64,000 nucleotides of DNA from Panacagrimonas sp046594215 (GTDB taxonomy: Bacteria; Pseudomonadota; Gammaproteobacteria; Nevskiales; Nevskiaceae): the NCBI GenBank assembly GCA_046594215.1, contig JBKJPX010000050.1:1-64000 (forward strand). Direction: 5' to 3'. The notes under the pieces were generated by a model. That model was not told the origin of the DNA, did no database searches, and saw only the letters and a list, made by a program, of their open reading frames with translations. The translations under genes and the position numbers were made by a program. Within the stretch, counting starts at the first letter, position 1, and each line of letters opens with the position of its first letter. Shown here piece by piece: positions 11,473 through 20,472 of this stretch.

Positions 11473-12339
11473 TCAATGCTCCGCGGGCGCCCAGTGTGTC
11501 AGGAGCGCCAGCAGGCGATGGATCTTCTCGCGCAGCTCGCGGCGGTCCGTGATCATGTCGATGGCGCCATGCTCGAGCAGGAATTCCGAGCGCTGGAAGC
11601 CTTCCGGCAGCTTCTGGCGCACGGTCTGCTCGATGACGCGCGGACCGGCGAAGCCCACCAGGGCGCGCGGCTCGGCGATGTGGATGTCGCCGAGCATCGC
11701 GAGGCTCGCCGACACGCCGCCCATCGTCGGGTGCGTGATCACCGAGACATACGGCAGGCCGCGCTCACTCAGCTTGGCCAGCGCCGCCGAGGTCTTGGCC
11801 ATCTGCATCAGCGAGAACAGCGACTCCTGCATGCGCGCACCACCCGACGCCGCGAAACACACCAGAGGCACGCCGAACTCGAGGCAGGCATTGGCGCCGC
11901 GCACGAATTTCTCGCCGACGACGCTGCCCATCGAGCCGCCCATGAAGCCGAACTCGAACGCGCAGACCACGAGCGGCAGCCCGATGAGCTGGCCACGCAT
12001 GACGACCAGCGCGTCCTTCTCTTCGGTCTCGGCCTGGGCTTCCTTGATGCGCTCGGTGTACTTGCGCGAGTCCTTGAACTTGAGCGGATCGATCGGCGAG
12101 ACGTCGGCGCCGATCTCGTGGCGCGACTCGGCATCCAGGAAGTGGTTCAAGCGCGCGCGCGCGGTGATCGGATGATGCGCACCGCATTTCGGACAGACTT
12201 CCAGCGTGCGCTCCAGCTCGGCCCGGTAGAGCACCGACTGGCAGCTGTCGCACTTGGTCCACAGACCCTCGGGCACGTTGCGCTTGCGTACGCCCTTGGT
12301 CAGCAACTGCGACCCTGAAATCTTGTCCAGCCAGCTCAT
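11473..12339 (-). CDS. accD: Acetyl-CoA carboxylase carboxyltransferase subunit beta
   Basis: Beta subunit of the carboxyltransferase half of acetyl-CoA carboxylase, first step of fatty-acid synthesis. Residues C30, C33, C49 and C52 form the N-terminal zinc finger (WTKCDSC... CPKCGAHH). The crotonase-like core has 'SGGARMQE' and 'PTMGGVSAS'. 288 residues, typical. Position between trpA and folC is conserved in related bacteria. The start context is clean: ATG at 12339, 73 bases after the next gene's boundary. Confidence 0.98.
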   Translation of the reverse strand: MSWLDKISGSQLLTKGVRKRNVPEGLWTKCDSCQSVLYRAELERTLEVCPKCGAHHPITARARLNHFLDAESRHEIGADVSPIDPLKFKDSRKYTERIKEAQAETEEKDALVVMRGQLIGLPLVVCAFEFGFMGGSMGSVVGEKFVRGANACLEFGVPLVCFAASGGARMQESLFSLMQMAKTSAALAKLSERGLPYVSVITHPTMGGVSASLAMLGDIHIAEPRALVGFAGPRVIEQTVRQKLPEGFQRSEFLLEHGAIDMITDRRELREKIHRLLALLTHWAPAEH

Positions 12340-12412
12340 GCGAAGTCCTGATTCGAAGCGGGAAAAACAGGGCGTAACAGTACGGAAGGCCGGCGCCCCG
12401 GTATCGCGGCGA

Positions 12413-13219
12413 TCATAAGCGATCCATCGCTTCGCGCATGGGGGCCAGCTTCGCCCGCAGCAGGTCCGGCAGGCGCTCGGGCTGCTGCTGGTTGCGCTCG
12501 ATTTCCGACACCAGCGCGCTTCCGACGATCACGCCGTCCGACACCGCCGCGACCGCCGCGGCCGAAGCCGCGTCACGGATGCCGAAGCCGACCACGACCG
12601 GAATGCGCGTGATGCCACGGATCTCGGCGACCTTGGCCGCCACGCTGTCCACGTCGAGATTCGCTGCCCCGGTCACGCCCTTGAGCGACACGTAGTAGAG
12701 GTACCCGCTGGCGAGATTCGCCGCGGCCTGGATGCGTGCGGCCGGGCTGGTCGGCGCGATCAGGAAGATGCGATCCAGGCCCACTTTGGCCAGGCTCGGC
12801 GAGAACTCCGGGGCTTCCTCCACCGCGAGGTCAACGACCAGCACGCCGTCCACCCCCGCGTCGCTCGCAGCCCTCGCGAAGGTTTCGAGTCCCATCGCCT
12901 CGATCGGATTGAGATAGCCCATCAGCACGACCGGCGTCTTGGCATCGCGCTGGCGAAATTCCGCGACCATGGCGATGCACTGGCGCAGCGAGGTGTGATG
13001 CACCAGCGCGCGCTCGCAGGCGAGCTGGATCACCGGGCCATCGGCCATCGGGTCCGAGAACGGCACACCGAGTTCGAGCACGTCCGCACCCGCCTCGACC
13101 AGCGCGTGCATCAGCCCGACCGTGTGCTTCGGATGCGGATCGCCCGCCGTGATGTACGGGATCAGGGCCTTGCGACCCTTGGACTTCAATGCTTCGAGGA
13201 CGCCCGAGATTCTGCTCAT
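12413..13219 (-). CDS. trpA: Tryptophan synthase alpha subunit
   Basis: Cleaves indole-3-glycerol phosphate to indole and glyceraldehyde 3-phosphate and passes indole to TrpB. Catalytic E49 and D60 are present in 'LELGVPFSDPMADG'; the phosphate-binding 'GFGIRD' and 'GVIVGSALV' are intact. 268 residues, full length. It is separated from trpB by a RibD-C reductase gene, an unusual interruption of the trpBA pair. Confidence 0.98.
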   Translation of the reverse strand: MSRISGVLEALKSKGRKALIPYITAGDPHPKHTVGLMHALVEAGADVLELGVPFSDPMADGPVIQLACERALVHHTSLRQCIAMVAEFRQRDAKTPVVLMGYLNPIEAMGLETFARAASDAGVDGVLVVDLAVEEAPEFSPSLAKVGLDRIFLIAPTSPAARIQAAANLASGYLYYVSLKGVTGAANLDVDSVAAKVAEIRGITRIPVVVGFGIRDAASAAAVAAVSDGVIVGSALVSEIERNQQQPERLPDLLRAKLAPMREAMDRL

Positions 13220-13280
13220 GTGTTCCGTGTCCGGGCTGCCCTTGCGCGATGCGACAGGTGGCGCCCGGGATTTCCCTTGT

Positions 13281-13799
13281 TCAGACCTGGTTGAGGACCT
13301 GGTAATGCAGCATCACCAGCCCGGTTCCGTAGGTGCGCGAGTCCAGCAGCTTCATGCGCATGTCGCGCAACAGGCCGCGGAACAGCGGCACGCCGCCGCC
13401 CAGAGCCAGCGGGTGCACTGCGACCACGCATTCGTCGATCAGGCCTTCCTGCGCGAACTGTCCGCAGACCTCGGCGCCGCCGAACAGCCAAGCGTGCTTC
13501 ATGCCGTCCTCGACCATGCGCAGGCGCAGGTCGGCGACGTCGCCCGAGAACGGGAACACGTTCTCGCCGTCCGTGCGCATGCCGCGGCGCGACAGCACGT
13601 AATAGCGCTTGGCCGGGTCGAGGTGCTCGCCCATCTTGCGCGTCAGCTCGTAGGAGTGGCGCCCCATGATCACCGAGTCCACCGACGCGAAGAACGCGCC
13701 CTGCCCATAGTCCTGGTCGGTGAAGCACCAGTCGAAGCCGCCGTCCGGACGGGCGATGTAGCCGTCGAGGCTGATGGCGAGTTGGAGCGTGACTTTCAT
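13281..13799 (-). CDS. Dihydrofolate-reductase-family (RibD C-terminal-like) protein
   Basis: Protein of 172 residues with the DHFR/RibD-C fold: N-terminal 'LQLAISLDGYIARPDGG', 'SVIMGRHSYE', and the NADPH-site 'AWLFGGAEVC' near residue 110. Stand-alone members (YwjB/YyaP-like) are predicted NADPH reductases of unknown substrate. It lies between trpB and trpA on the same strand, 46 and 61 bases from them, so it is probably co-transcribed, though no role in tryptophan synthesis is known. A substrate cannot be assigned. Confidence 0.85.
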   Translation of the reverse strand: MKVTLQLAISLDGYIARPDGGFDWCFTDQDYGQGAFFASVDSVIMGRHSYELTRKMGEHLDPAKRYYVLSRRGMRTDGENVFPFSGDVADLRLRMVEDGMKHAWLFGGAEVCGQFAQEGLIDECVVAVHPLALGGGVPLFRGLLRDMRMKLLDSRTYGTGLVMLHYQVLNQV

Positions 13800-13845
13800 T
13801 TTCGATTCTTCAGTTCCGCTGCGGCCACCAGGGCCGGGACGACCG

Positions 13846-15057
13846 TCACGTCAGGCTGATGCCTTCGCGCTTGGCGATCGTGAAGATGTCCTTGTCGCCG
13901 CGGCCGGACAGATTGACGACGATGTGGCGGTCCGCTGCCATGCCCGGCGCCGCCTTCTTCGCGTAGGCCAGCGCATGCGAGGACTCGAGTGCGGGGAGGA
14001 TGCCCTCGGCGTGCGCGAGTTCGTGAAAGGCAGCGAGCGCCTCGTCGTCGGTGACCGAGGTGTACTCAACGCGGCCAACGTCCTTGAGCCAGGCGTGCTC
14101 GGGACCGACGCCCGGATAATCCAGGCCTGCCGAGACCGAATGCGTGCCGATGATCTGGCCGTCCTCGTCCGCCATCACGTAGCTGCGGTTGCCGTGCAGC
14201 ACGCCGGGTTTGCCCGCGCTCAGCGGTGCGGCGTGACGCCCGGTCTCGATACCGTCGCCGCCCGCCTCGACGCCGACCATCCGGACTTCCGGATACCCCA
14301 GCATGGGGTGGAACAGGCCGATGGCGTTCGAGCCGCCGCCAACGCAGGCCGTGAGCAGGTCCGGCAGGCGACCCATCTGCTCCCTCGACTGGCAGATGAC
14401 CTCGCGGCCGACGACGCTGTTGAAGTCGCGCACGAGCATCGGGTACGGGTGCGGGCCGGCGACGGTACCGATCACGTAGAACGTGTCGTCGACATTGGTC
14501 ACCCAGTCGCGCATCGCCTCGTTGAGCGCGTCCTTCAGCGTCCTCGTGCCGCTGGTCACGGGCACGACCTCGGCGCCGAGCAGCTTCATGCGAAAGACGT
14601 TCGGCGACTGGCGCTCGACGTCCTCGATGCCCATATAGACCACGCACTTCAGGCCGAGCCGCGCCGCGATCGTCGCGCTGGCCACGCCGTGCTGGCCGGC
14701 GCCGGTCTCCGCGATGATGCGGGTCTTGCCCAAGTGCTTTGCGAGCAGCGCCTGGCCCACGGTGTTGTTGATCTTGTGGGCGCCCGTGTGGTTCAGGTCT
14801 TCGCGCTTGAGCCAGACCTGCGCACCGCCCCAGGCCTTGGTCAGGCGCTTGGCGTGGTACAGCGGCGATGGGCGTCCGACGTAGTGCTTGAGGTCGTCGT
14901 CGAGCTCGGCAACGAAGGCCGGGTCGTGCTTGAGCCGGCCGTACGCCTCTTCGAGCCGGCGCAGCGGCTCCATCAGCGTTTCGGAAACGAAGCGACCGCC
15001 GTAAAGGCCGAAGTGGCCCCGGTCGTCGGGGAATGCGGAGTAGTCGGGAGCCTTCAT
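13846..15057 (-). CDS. trpB: Tryptophan synthase beta subunit
   Basis: PLP enzyme joining indole and serine to tryptophan. The PLP lysine is K95 in 'GAHKINNT'; the glycine-rich phosphate loop 'CVGGGSNAIG' and catalytic 'AETGAGQHG' are intact. 403 residues. Its ATG at 15057 overlaps the trpF stop by four bases (ATGA). Confidence 0.98.
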   Translation of the reverse strand: MKAPDYSAFPDDRGHFGLYGGRFVSETLMEPLRRLEEAYGRLKHDPAFVAELDDDLKHYVGRPSPLYHAKRLTKAWGGAQVWLKREDLNHTGAHKINNTVGQALLAKHLGKTRIIAETGAGQHGVASATIAARLGLKCVVYMGIEDVERQSPNVFRMKLLGAEVVPVTSGTRTLKDALNEAMRDWVTNVDDTFYVIGTVAGPHPYPMLVRDFNSVVGREVICQSREQMGRLPDLLTACVGGGSNAIGLFHPMLGYPEVRMVGVEAGGDGIETGRHAAPLSAGKPGVLHGNRSYVMADEDGQIIGTHSVSAGLDYPGVGPEHAWLKDVGRVEYTSVTDDEALAAFHELAHAEGILPALESSHALAYAKKAAPGMAADRHIVVNLSGRGDKDIFTIAKREGISLT

Positions 15058-15743
15058 CGTCGCAGTTCGGCGTCCGCCAGCCGTACGGCCTCGACGAACG
15101 CCTTCATCTTCTCGAAATTCTTACGGCCGGGTGACGTCTCGATGCCGCTGGACACGTCGACCGCGTAGGGGTTGACCATTCTAACTGCCCGGCCGACGTT
15201 CCCCGGCGTCAGGCCGCCGGCGACGATCAGCGGCTTTCCCGCATCCTGCGGAATCCCCTTCCAGTCGACCGTCTTCCCGGTACCCCCCATGCCGTCCGCA
15301 CCGTGGCTGTCCAGGATCAGCGCGGCTGCGGACGGGTACTGGCGGGCAGCCAGCCGCAGGTCCTCGGGCGACTTCATCGCGACGGCCTTGAAGTAAGGGC
15401 GTCCGAAGGAGGCGCAGAAGAAGCCGGTCTCGTCGCCGTGGAACTGCACGAAATCCGGACGCACCATCTCGATAGTCGCGCGCGCGCGCTCCTCGTCGGC
15501 GTTGCTCAGCAGCAGCACGGTGGCCACGAACTGCGGCACCGCGGCGCGCAGTTCCGCCGCCTGCGCGGCGGTCAGCTCGCGCTTGCTGCCCGGCACGCAG
15601 ACCAGCCCGATCGCGTCGGCGCCAATGCGCGCCGCGCCCTCGATGTCCTGCCGGTTGGTGAAACCGCAGAACTTGATTCGGGTGCGGAGCCGCTCGTCGC
15701 CGGGTAAGGGAAGACGGGATTCCTGGCGGGTAGACGTATTCAA
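15054..15743 (-). CDS. trpF: Phosphoribosylanthranilate isomerase
   Basis: TIM-barrel isomerase, third step of the tryptophan branch. Catalytic Cys is C26 in 'IKFCGFT'; the catalytic Asp lies in 'LILDSHGADGMGGTGK'; the C-terminal phosphate site 'GLTPGNVGRAV' and 'VDVSSGIE' are typical. The only start ahead of the conserved strand is TTG at 15743, three bases past the truA stop and without a clear ribosome site, so translation probably depends on coupling to truA. That makes the N-terminus somewhat uncertain. Confidence 0.95.
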   Translation of the reverse strand: MNTSTRQESRLPLPGDERLRTRIKFCGFTNRQDIEGAARIGADAIGLVCVPGSKRELTAAQAAELRAAVPQFVATVLLLSNADEERARATIEMVRPDFVQFHGDETGFFCASFGRPYFKAVAMKSPEDLRLAARQYPSAAALILDSHGADGMGGTGKTVDWKGIPQDAGKPLIVAGGLTPGNVGRAVRMVNPYAVDVSSGIETSPGRKNFEKMKAFVEAVRLADAELRR

Positions 15744-15746
15744 GGA

Positions 15747-16526
15747 TCAGGGCAGCCAGAACGGGGGAGGGTCTGGTACCTCGAATTCTGCGGGATATTC
15801 CACGTTCACGAAATAAAGACCGGCCGCCGGAGCGTTCATTCCGGCCCGTGTGCGCTGGCGGGACGCGAGGATTTCGCCGATCCAGCCCTCGGGCTTACGG
15901 CCGCCCCCGACCTCGATCAGGCTCCCCGCGATGTTGCGCACCATGTGGTGCAGGAAGGCGTTCGCGCGGATGTCGAGCACCACGAACAACTTCTGCCGCT
16001 GCACCGAGATCGCTTGGATATTGCGCATCGGTGTGCGCGACTGGCACTCCGCGTCCCGGAACGCGCTGAAGTCCCGCTCGCCCTGGAGCGCCTGCGCCGC
16101 GCGGTGCATCGCCTCGGCTTCCAGCGGCCAGGGCACCCAGGCAGCACGTCCTTCCAGCAAGGCCGACCGGAAGCGCGCGTTGTGGATGACATAGCGGTAG
16201 GCGCGCGCGCGTGCAGAGAAGCGCGCGTGGAAGTCCGCGCGCACGGGCTGCACCCATCGCAGCGCGACGTGCTCGTGCAGGTAGGTGTTGGTGCCCAGCA
16301 GCCAGGCGTTCGACGAGCGCGCGGCGCCGGAATCGAAATGGATGACCTGATGGAACCCGTGCACGCCGGCATCGGTGCGGCCTGCGGCCACCGTCTGGAC
16401 CGGATGATCCGCGACTCGGGACAGCGCGGCCTCGACCTCGGCCTGCACGGAGGGCGCATGCGGCTGCGCCTGCCATCCCGAGAAGGAGCTGCCGAGATAC
16501 TCGACCCCGGCCGCCCAACGGCTCAT
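15747..16526 (-). CDS. truA: tRNA pseudouridine(38-40) synthase TruA
   Basis: Modifies uridines 38-40 in the tRNA anticodon arm. Catalytic D52 lies in 'AGRTDAGVHG'. I use the ATG at 16526 (MSRWAAGVEYLG), which gives the family N-terminus and 259 residues. A start at 16562 would add 12 residues encoded inside the palindromic element at 16540-16700, which is unlikely. Conserved order fimV-truA-trpF. Confidence 0.95.
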   Translation of the reverse strand: MSRWAAGVEYLGSSFSGWQAQPHAPSVQAEVEAALSRVADHPVQTVAAGRTDAGVHGFHQVIHFDSGAARSSNAWLLGTNTYLHEHVALRWVQPVRADFHARFSARARAYRYVIHNARFRSALLEGRAAWVPWPLEAEAMHRAAQALQGERDFSAFRDAECQSRTPMRNIQAISVQRQKLFVVLDIRANAFLHHMVRNIAGSLIEVGGGRKPEGWIGEILASRQRTRAGMNAPAAGLYFVNVEYPAEFEVPDPPPFWLP

Positions 16527-16539
16527 CGGCCACGCACCT

Positions 16540-16700
16540 AGTGCCCTGTCCCGCCCGTACACCGATGAATTCGCCGAAGGACTTTCGGGTCTGGCAACGC
16601 GCGACGGCGAGCCATAGCGGCTCTATGGCGAGAAGGAGAAACGCCGCCAGGCGCGAAAAGACTCGGGGACTTCGCGGCAGTACTCGCGGGACAGGACACT
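16540..16700. repeat. 161-base palindromic MITE-like element between fimV and truA
   Basis: AGTGCCCTGTCCCGC at 16540-16554 and its near-exact inverted copy at 16686-16700 (14 of 15 match) bound the element. Its exact centre (16620) is the loop of a perfect seven-base hairpin, GCCATAG/CTATGGC (16611-16629). Both 78-base arms are imperfectly complementary along their length. One end coincides with the last base of fimV and the other lies 14 bases before the truA ATG. No transposase is encoded. Confidence 0.75.
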
Positions 16701-19060
16701 CAGCCCAGCAGGCGCTCGCGCAGTTCGCCGGCCTCGCGCTTCTGGTCGTCGGTGCCCGACTTCGCGACTTCCTCGAGCAGGCTGCGCGCCATTTCGGCGT
16801 CGCCCATCTCGACATAGGCCCGCGCAAGATCCAGCTTGGTCGAGGCGTCGTTGCCGGCGGGCAGTGGTTCGTCGCCCATCGGATCGTCGATCACCATCGG
16901 CTCGACCTCGTCCAGCCGCACGTCGAGGTCGCCCTTGCCCGGGCCGGCGAGGTCGCTGCCGCCGAGGTCGAAATCCTGGAGGTCCAGCATGGCGTGGCTC
17001 GGCGACGAGGGCGAAGCACTCTTCTTGGGCTTGTCGCCGCCCAGGTCGAACTCGCCGAGGTCGAATTCCAGTGCCTGGTCGGCCTGCCCCGCGAGCCTGT
17101 CAGTCTTGGTCGGCAGCTCGAGTTCCTCGAGGTTGAAGCTGAGGCCCTCGTCCACTTTCACGGGTGAGATCTGCGTGGCGTCGTCGTCGAAGGTCAGGTC
17201 GAGCACGATGTCGCTGTTGGAGCCCTCATTGCCGGCGAAGAGGCCGGATGTCGGAGCCAGCTGACGACCCATGATCGCGATCTTGTTCCACTCGTCGCCG
17301 CTGATCTCTCCCTTGAGCGTGCCCGCGGTCTGTTCGAACTCGGCTGCCTTGCCCGCCCCGAAATAGGTTTCCGCCAGCTTCACGCGCAGGTCTGTACGGC
17401 GCGGCGCGCGGGCCGAGGCCTGCTGCAGCAGCAATGCAGCCTCGTCGTACAGGCCATAAGCCAGGTGGAAGTCGGCCTCCGAGAGCGGGTCGTTGTCCCC
17501 GAGCTTGATCTCCTTGGTATTGGCCTGGAACTGCGAGGTCACCGCCAGTTCCGCCTCGTCCATCTTGCGATCGGCCGCCTGCGGACCCGTGTACACCGGA
17601 ATCTTGCTGGTGATGACCATGCGCGTGCGGTCCGGATCGTCATCCGTCGGCGCGATGCGGGTGGCGTCGTCGTCCATCTGGCGACCCAGTTCCTCGAGTT
17701 CTGCGCGCGCCGAGGCGGCTGCGCCTCCCTTGGCTCCGAAGGAGCCGGTGGCCCCCATGCGCGGAGCGGGAATGCCGCCGGTTTCGCGACTCGCCTGGTC
17801 GTATTCGCGCTTCGCCTTGCGCTCGCGCGCGCTGCGCCACGTGGCAATGCCGACCAGCACCAGAATCAGCAGGATCAGGAAGGGCAGCAGATTGGTGATC
17901 CAGGATCCGACCGATTCCTCCTGCGCGGCAGGCGGTGGCGTGGGCTGCTGCTGGCCGTCGGAGGCTGCGGCGGGCTCAGGCGTCCCCGGCGTGGGGGTCG
18001 TCGCCACAGGCGTCGGCGTCGCGGCCTCCGCGGGCGTGGTCCCGGGCGGAGTGACGGGAGTGGTCGCGGTTCCAGAGGTCGACGGGACCGGCGATGTGTC
18101 AGGCATCGACGGCGGCGGCACTGACGTGGCCGGCGGCTCGTACGGCTTGGTCGGTGCCGGTAGCGGCTCGGTAGGCGGGAACGAGGACGCTGACGAGATC
18201 CTCGCCGAGGACGAAACCGGCGAGGACGCACCCGGTGCCGCAGCACCCTGGCTGCTGAGTTCCAGCACGCGCGCACGCGCGGCGGGATTGCTCATTGCCT
18301 GCATCTGCTCGATAGCCGGGATACGCAGCCTGGATCCCTTGCGCAGATAGTCGATATCGTTGCCGGTGAAAGCGTCCGGATTGGCCTCGTAGAGCGCCAA
18401 CATCGCCTGGTCCAGCCCGACGTCGGCCGGCTTCACGGCCTGCGCGATCATCCACAGTGTTTCGCGCGGACCGACCGGACCGTAGAGACCGTCAGCGCCG
18501 ATCCGGGAGGCCGACGACACCGACGCGGTTCCGCCGCCGGATGCCGGGGTGGACGCGCGCGGACCCGTTGGCCGCACGCCGCGCGCCTCGTCAGGCGTCT
18601 GGAAAAAATCGGAATCGCCGCCGGAAGCCGACTGCGATCCGCTCGGCGATCCCATCGAAGCGGGAGTGACGGCGGGATCGAGCAGGACGGTGTACTCGCG
18701 CAGCATGCGCGTGCCCCCCGGCTTGCGGATTTCGATCAGCAGGGTCAGCAGAGGCTCGCGCGCAATCTCGCCGCTGCTTAATTCCACGTGCGGATTGGGA
18801 CCGTCGGTTACCGCCTCCACCCGGATCGTGGACAAGTACGCGGAGCGGTCGAGCCCTGCCCGCGCGAAATCCTGGTTCTCGGCCAGTCGCGCACGAATAT
18901 TCGCCGCCTCGTCGGGCGAAAGTGAGGTAAACGGGATGACCGCGGAGAACCGCTGGTTCAGTCCCGATTTGACCTTGATGTCGCCGAGCCCCATGGCGTG
19001 CGCCGGCACCACGGCCGCCAACGCACAGAGTGCCGCCGCGACTGCAAGTCTTCGCAACAT
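16700..19060 (-). CDS. fimV: Polar hub / pilus assembly protein FimV (HubP family)
   Basis: Polar organiser of 786 residues linked in the family to type IV pilus function and flagellar or chemotaxis polarity. Visible in order: signal peptide (1-22); conserved N-terminal FimV domain ('MGLGDIKVKSGLNQRFSA'); LysM-like peptidoglycan-binding segment near 195-250 ('GPVGPRETLWMIAQ'); Pro/Thr-rich linker (about 290-375); transmembrane helix near 390-408; acidic cytoplasmic part; C-terminal FimV domain ('LDLARAYVEMGDAEMARSLLEE'). The conserved place between asd and truA supports it. The stop codon touches the palindromic element at 16540-16700. Confidence 0.95.
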   Translation of the reverse strand: MLRRLAVAAALCALAAVVPAHAMGLGDIKVKSGLNQRFSAVIPFTSLSPDEAANIRARLAENQDFARAGLDRSAYLSTIRVEAVTDGPNPHVELSSGEIAREPLLTLLIEIRKPGGTRMLREYTVLLDPAVTPASMGSPSGSQSASGGDSDFFQTPDEARGVRPTGPRASTPASGGGTASVSSASRIGADGLYGPVGPRETLWMIAQAVKPADVGLDQAMLALYEANPDAFTGNDIDYLRKGSRLRIPAIEQMQAMSNPAARARVLELSSQGAAAPGASSPVSSSARISSASSFPPTEPLPAPTKPYEPPATSVPPPSMPDTSPVPSTSGTATTPVTPPGTTPAEAATPTPVATTPTPGTPEPAAASDGQQQPTPPPAAQEESVGSWITNLLPFLILLILVLVGIATWRSARERKAKREYDQASRETGGIPAPRMGATGSFGAKGGAAASARAELEELGRQMDDDATRIAPTDDDPDRTRMVITSKIPVYTGPQAADRKMDEAELAVTSQFQANTKEIKLGDNDPLSEADFHLAYGLYDEAALLLQQASARAPRRTDLRVKLAETYFGAGKAAEFEQTAGTLKGEISGDEWNKIAIMGRQLAPTSGLFAGNEGSNSDIVLDLTFDDDATQISPVKVDEGLSFNLEELELPTKTDRLAGQADQALEFDLGEFDLGGDKPKKSASPSSPSHAMLDLQDFDLGGSDLAGPGKGDLDVRLDEVEPMVIDDPMGDEPLPAGNDASTKLDLARAYVEMGDAEMARSLLEEVAKSGTDDQKREAGELRERLLG

Positions 19061-19279
19061 ATCGTCTCCCTCGACGCTCGCCCGGCGCCGCCCCTCGGTG
19101 CCTGAACTTACATGAGCTTGGGCGTGTAAGCCCTTTTATACAAGAAAAAATGGGGGCTTGCCCGTCGGCGACGGAAGGATGCCGCTCCTGACGCGAATGT
19201 CGCATCAAGGGAGGGGCCGCCACGCCGGCGGTTTTGCGGGAGAGCCCCCTCGACTCGCGCCGGTCGGGCGTGCCGACGC
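19061..19279 (-). promoter_or_regulatory. fimV upstream region with weak -10 candidate
   Basis: Longest gene-free stretch in the window (219 bases). Read on the minus strand towards fimV it holds a T-run and 'TATAAA' (19135-19140 on the plus strand) about 75 bases before the fimV ATG, but no recognisable -35 at 17 or 18 bases. GGGC/GCCC around GTGTAA near 19120-19133 is a short hairpin. I see no gene here. Confidence 0.3.
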
Positions 19280-20392
19280 TCAGACCGAGAGCAGGATGCG
19301 CAGCATCCGGCGAAGCGGCTCTGCCGCGCCCCAGAGCAGCTGGTCACCGCAGGTGAAGGCGCCGAGATATTGCGGGCCGAAATTGAGCTTGCGCAGGCGA
19401 CCGACCGGCACTTCGAGCTTTCCCGTGACGGCGGCCGGGCTCAAGCCGTGCATCGAGGCCTCGCGGGTGTTCGGGATCAGCCGGACCCAGTCGTTGGCCC
19501 CGCGGATCACGTCTTCCAGGTCCGCCAGCGGCACGTCCCGGGTCAGCTTCACCGTGAGGGCCTGCGAGTGGCAGCGCATGGCGCCCACGCGCACGCAGAT
19601 GCCGTCGACCGGGACGGGGTCCGACTCCCGGCCTAGGATCTTGTTGGTCTCGGCTTGTCCCTTCCATTCTTCCTTGGACTGACCGTTCTCCAGTTGCCTG
19701 TCGATGTAGGGAATCAGCGAACCCGCCAGCGGCGCACCGAAATGCTCCGTCGGGAAACTCGCAGAACGCAGGGTCGCAGCGACCTTGGCGTCGATCTCCA
19801 GGATCGGGCTGTTCTCGTCCTTGAGCTGATCGGCGACGGCCGCGTGCGCGACGCCCATCTGCTTGAGGAGCTCGCGCATGTTCTGCGCGCCGGCGCCGGA
19901 CGCCGCCTGGTAAGTCATCGCGCTCATCCATTCCACGAGACCGGCCTTGAACAGGCTGCCCAGCGACATGAGCATCAGGCTGACGGTGCAGTTGCCGCCG
20001 ATGTAGTCCTTCACGCCCTTGTGAAGCGCGCTGTCGATGACCCCGCGGTTGACCGGGTCCAGGATGATCACGGCGTCGCTCTTCATGCGCAGCGCCGATG
20101 CCGCATCGATCCAGTAGCCCTTCCACCCCGCGGCGCGCAGCTTCGGGTAGACGTCGCTGGTGTAGTCGCCGCCCTGACAGGAAACGATCGTCTCCATGCC
20201 CTTGAGCGCATCGATGCTCATCGCATCCGCCAGGGGCGCGACGTCCTTGCCCACGTCCGGCCCCTTGCCGCCCACGTTCGACGTGGTGAAGAAGTGCGGC
20301 TCGACGAGCCCGAAATCCTTTTCTTCCCGCATGCGCTGCATGAGCACGGAGCCCACCATGCCGCGCCAACCAACGAATCCGACTCTCATCAT
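19280..20392 (-). CDS. asd: Aspartate-semialdehyde dehydrogenase
   Basis: Makes aspartate semialdehyde for lysine/diaminopimelate, threonine and methionine. Counted from the ATG at 20392, the catalytic Cys is C135 in 'IGGNCTVSLML'; NADP-binding 'VGFVGWRGMVGSVL' starts the protein. 370 residues, the long gammaproteobacterial form. GAGGAAAG ends about seven bases before the first ATG; a tandem second ATG follows at 20389. The frame stays open into leuB, but that reading is a shadow. Confidence 0.97.
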   Translation of the reverse strand: MMRVGFVGWRGMVGSVLMQRMREEKDFGLVEPHFFTTSNVGGKGPDVGKDVAPLADAMSIDALKGMETIVSCQGGDYTSDVYPKLRAAGWKGYWIDAASALRMKSDAVIILDPVNRGVIDSALHKGVKDYIGGNCTVSLMLMSLGSLFKAGLVEWMSAMTYQAASGAGAQNMRELLKQMGVAHAAVADQLKDENSPILEIDAKVAATLRSASFPTEHFGAPLAGSLIPYIDRQLENGQSKEEWKGQAETNKILGRESDPVPVDGICVRVGAMRCHSQALTVKLTRDVPLADLEDVIRGANDWVRLIPNTREASMHGLSPAAVTGKLEVPVGRLRKLNFGPQYLGAFTCGDQLLWGAAEPLRRMLRILLSV

Positions 20393-20472
20393 GTTTCTTT
20401 CCTCAAATATCCATGCGCAGCTTGGGGCGAGCGGCAGCAAGCCCCCTTCCCGCCTTGAGCGTTGGGCTGCCC

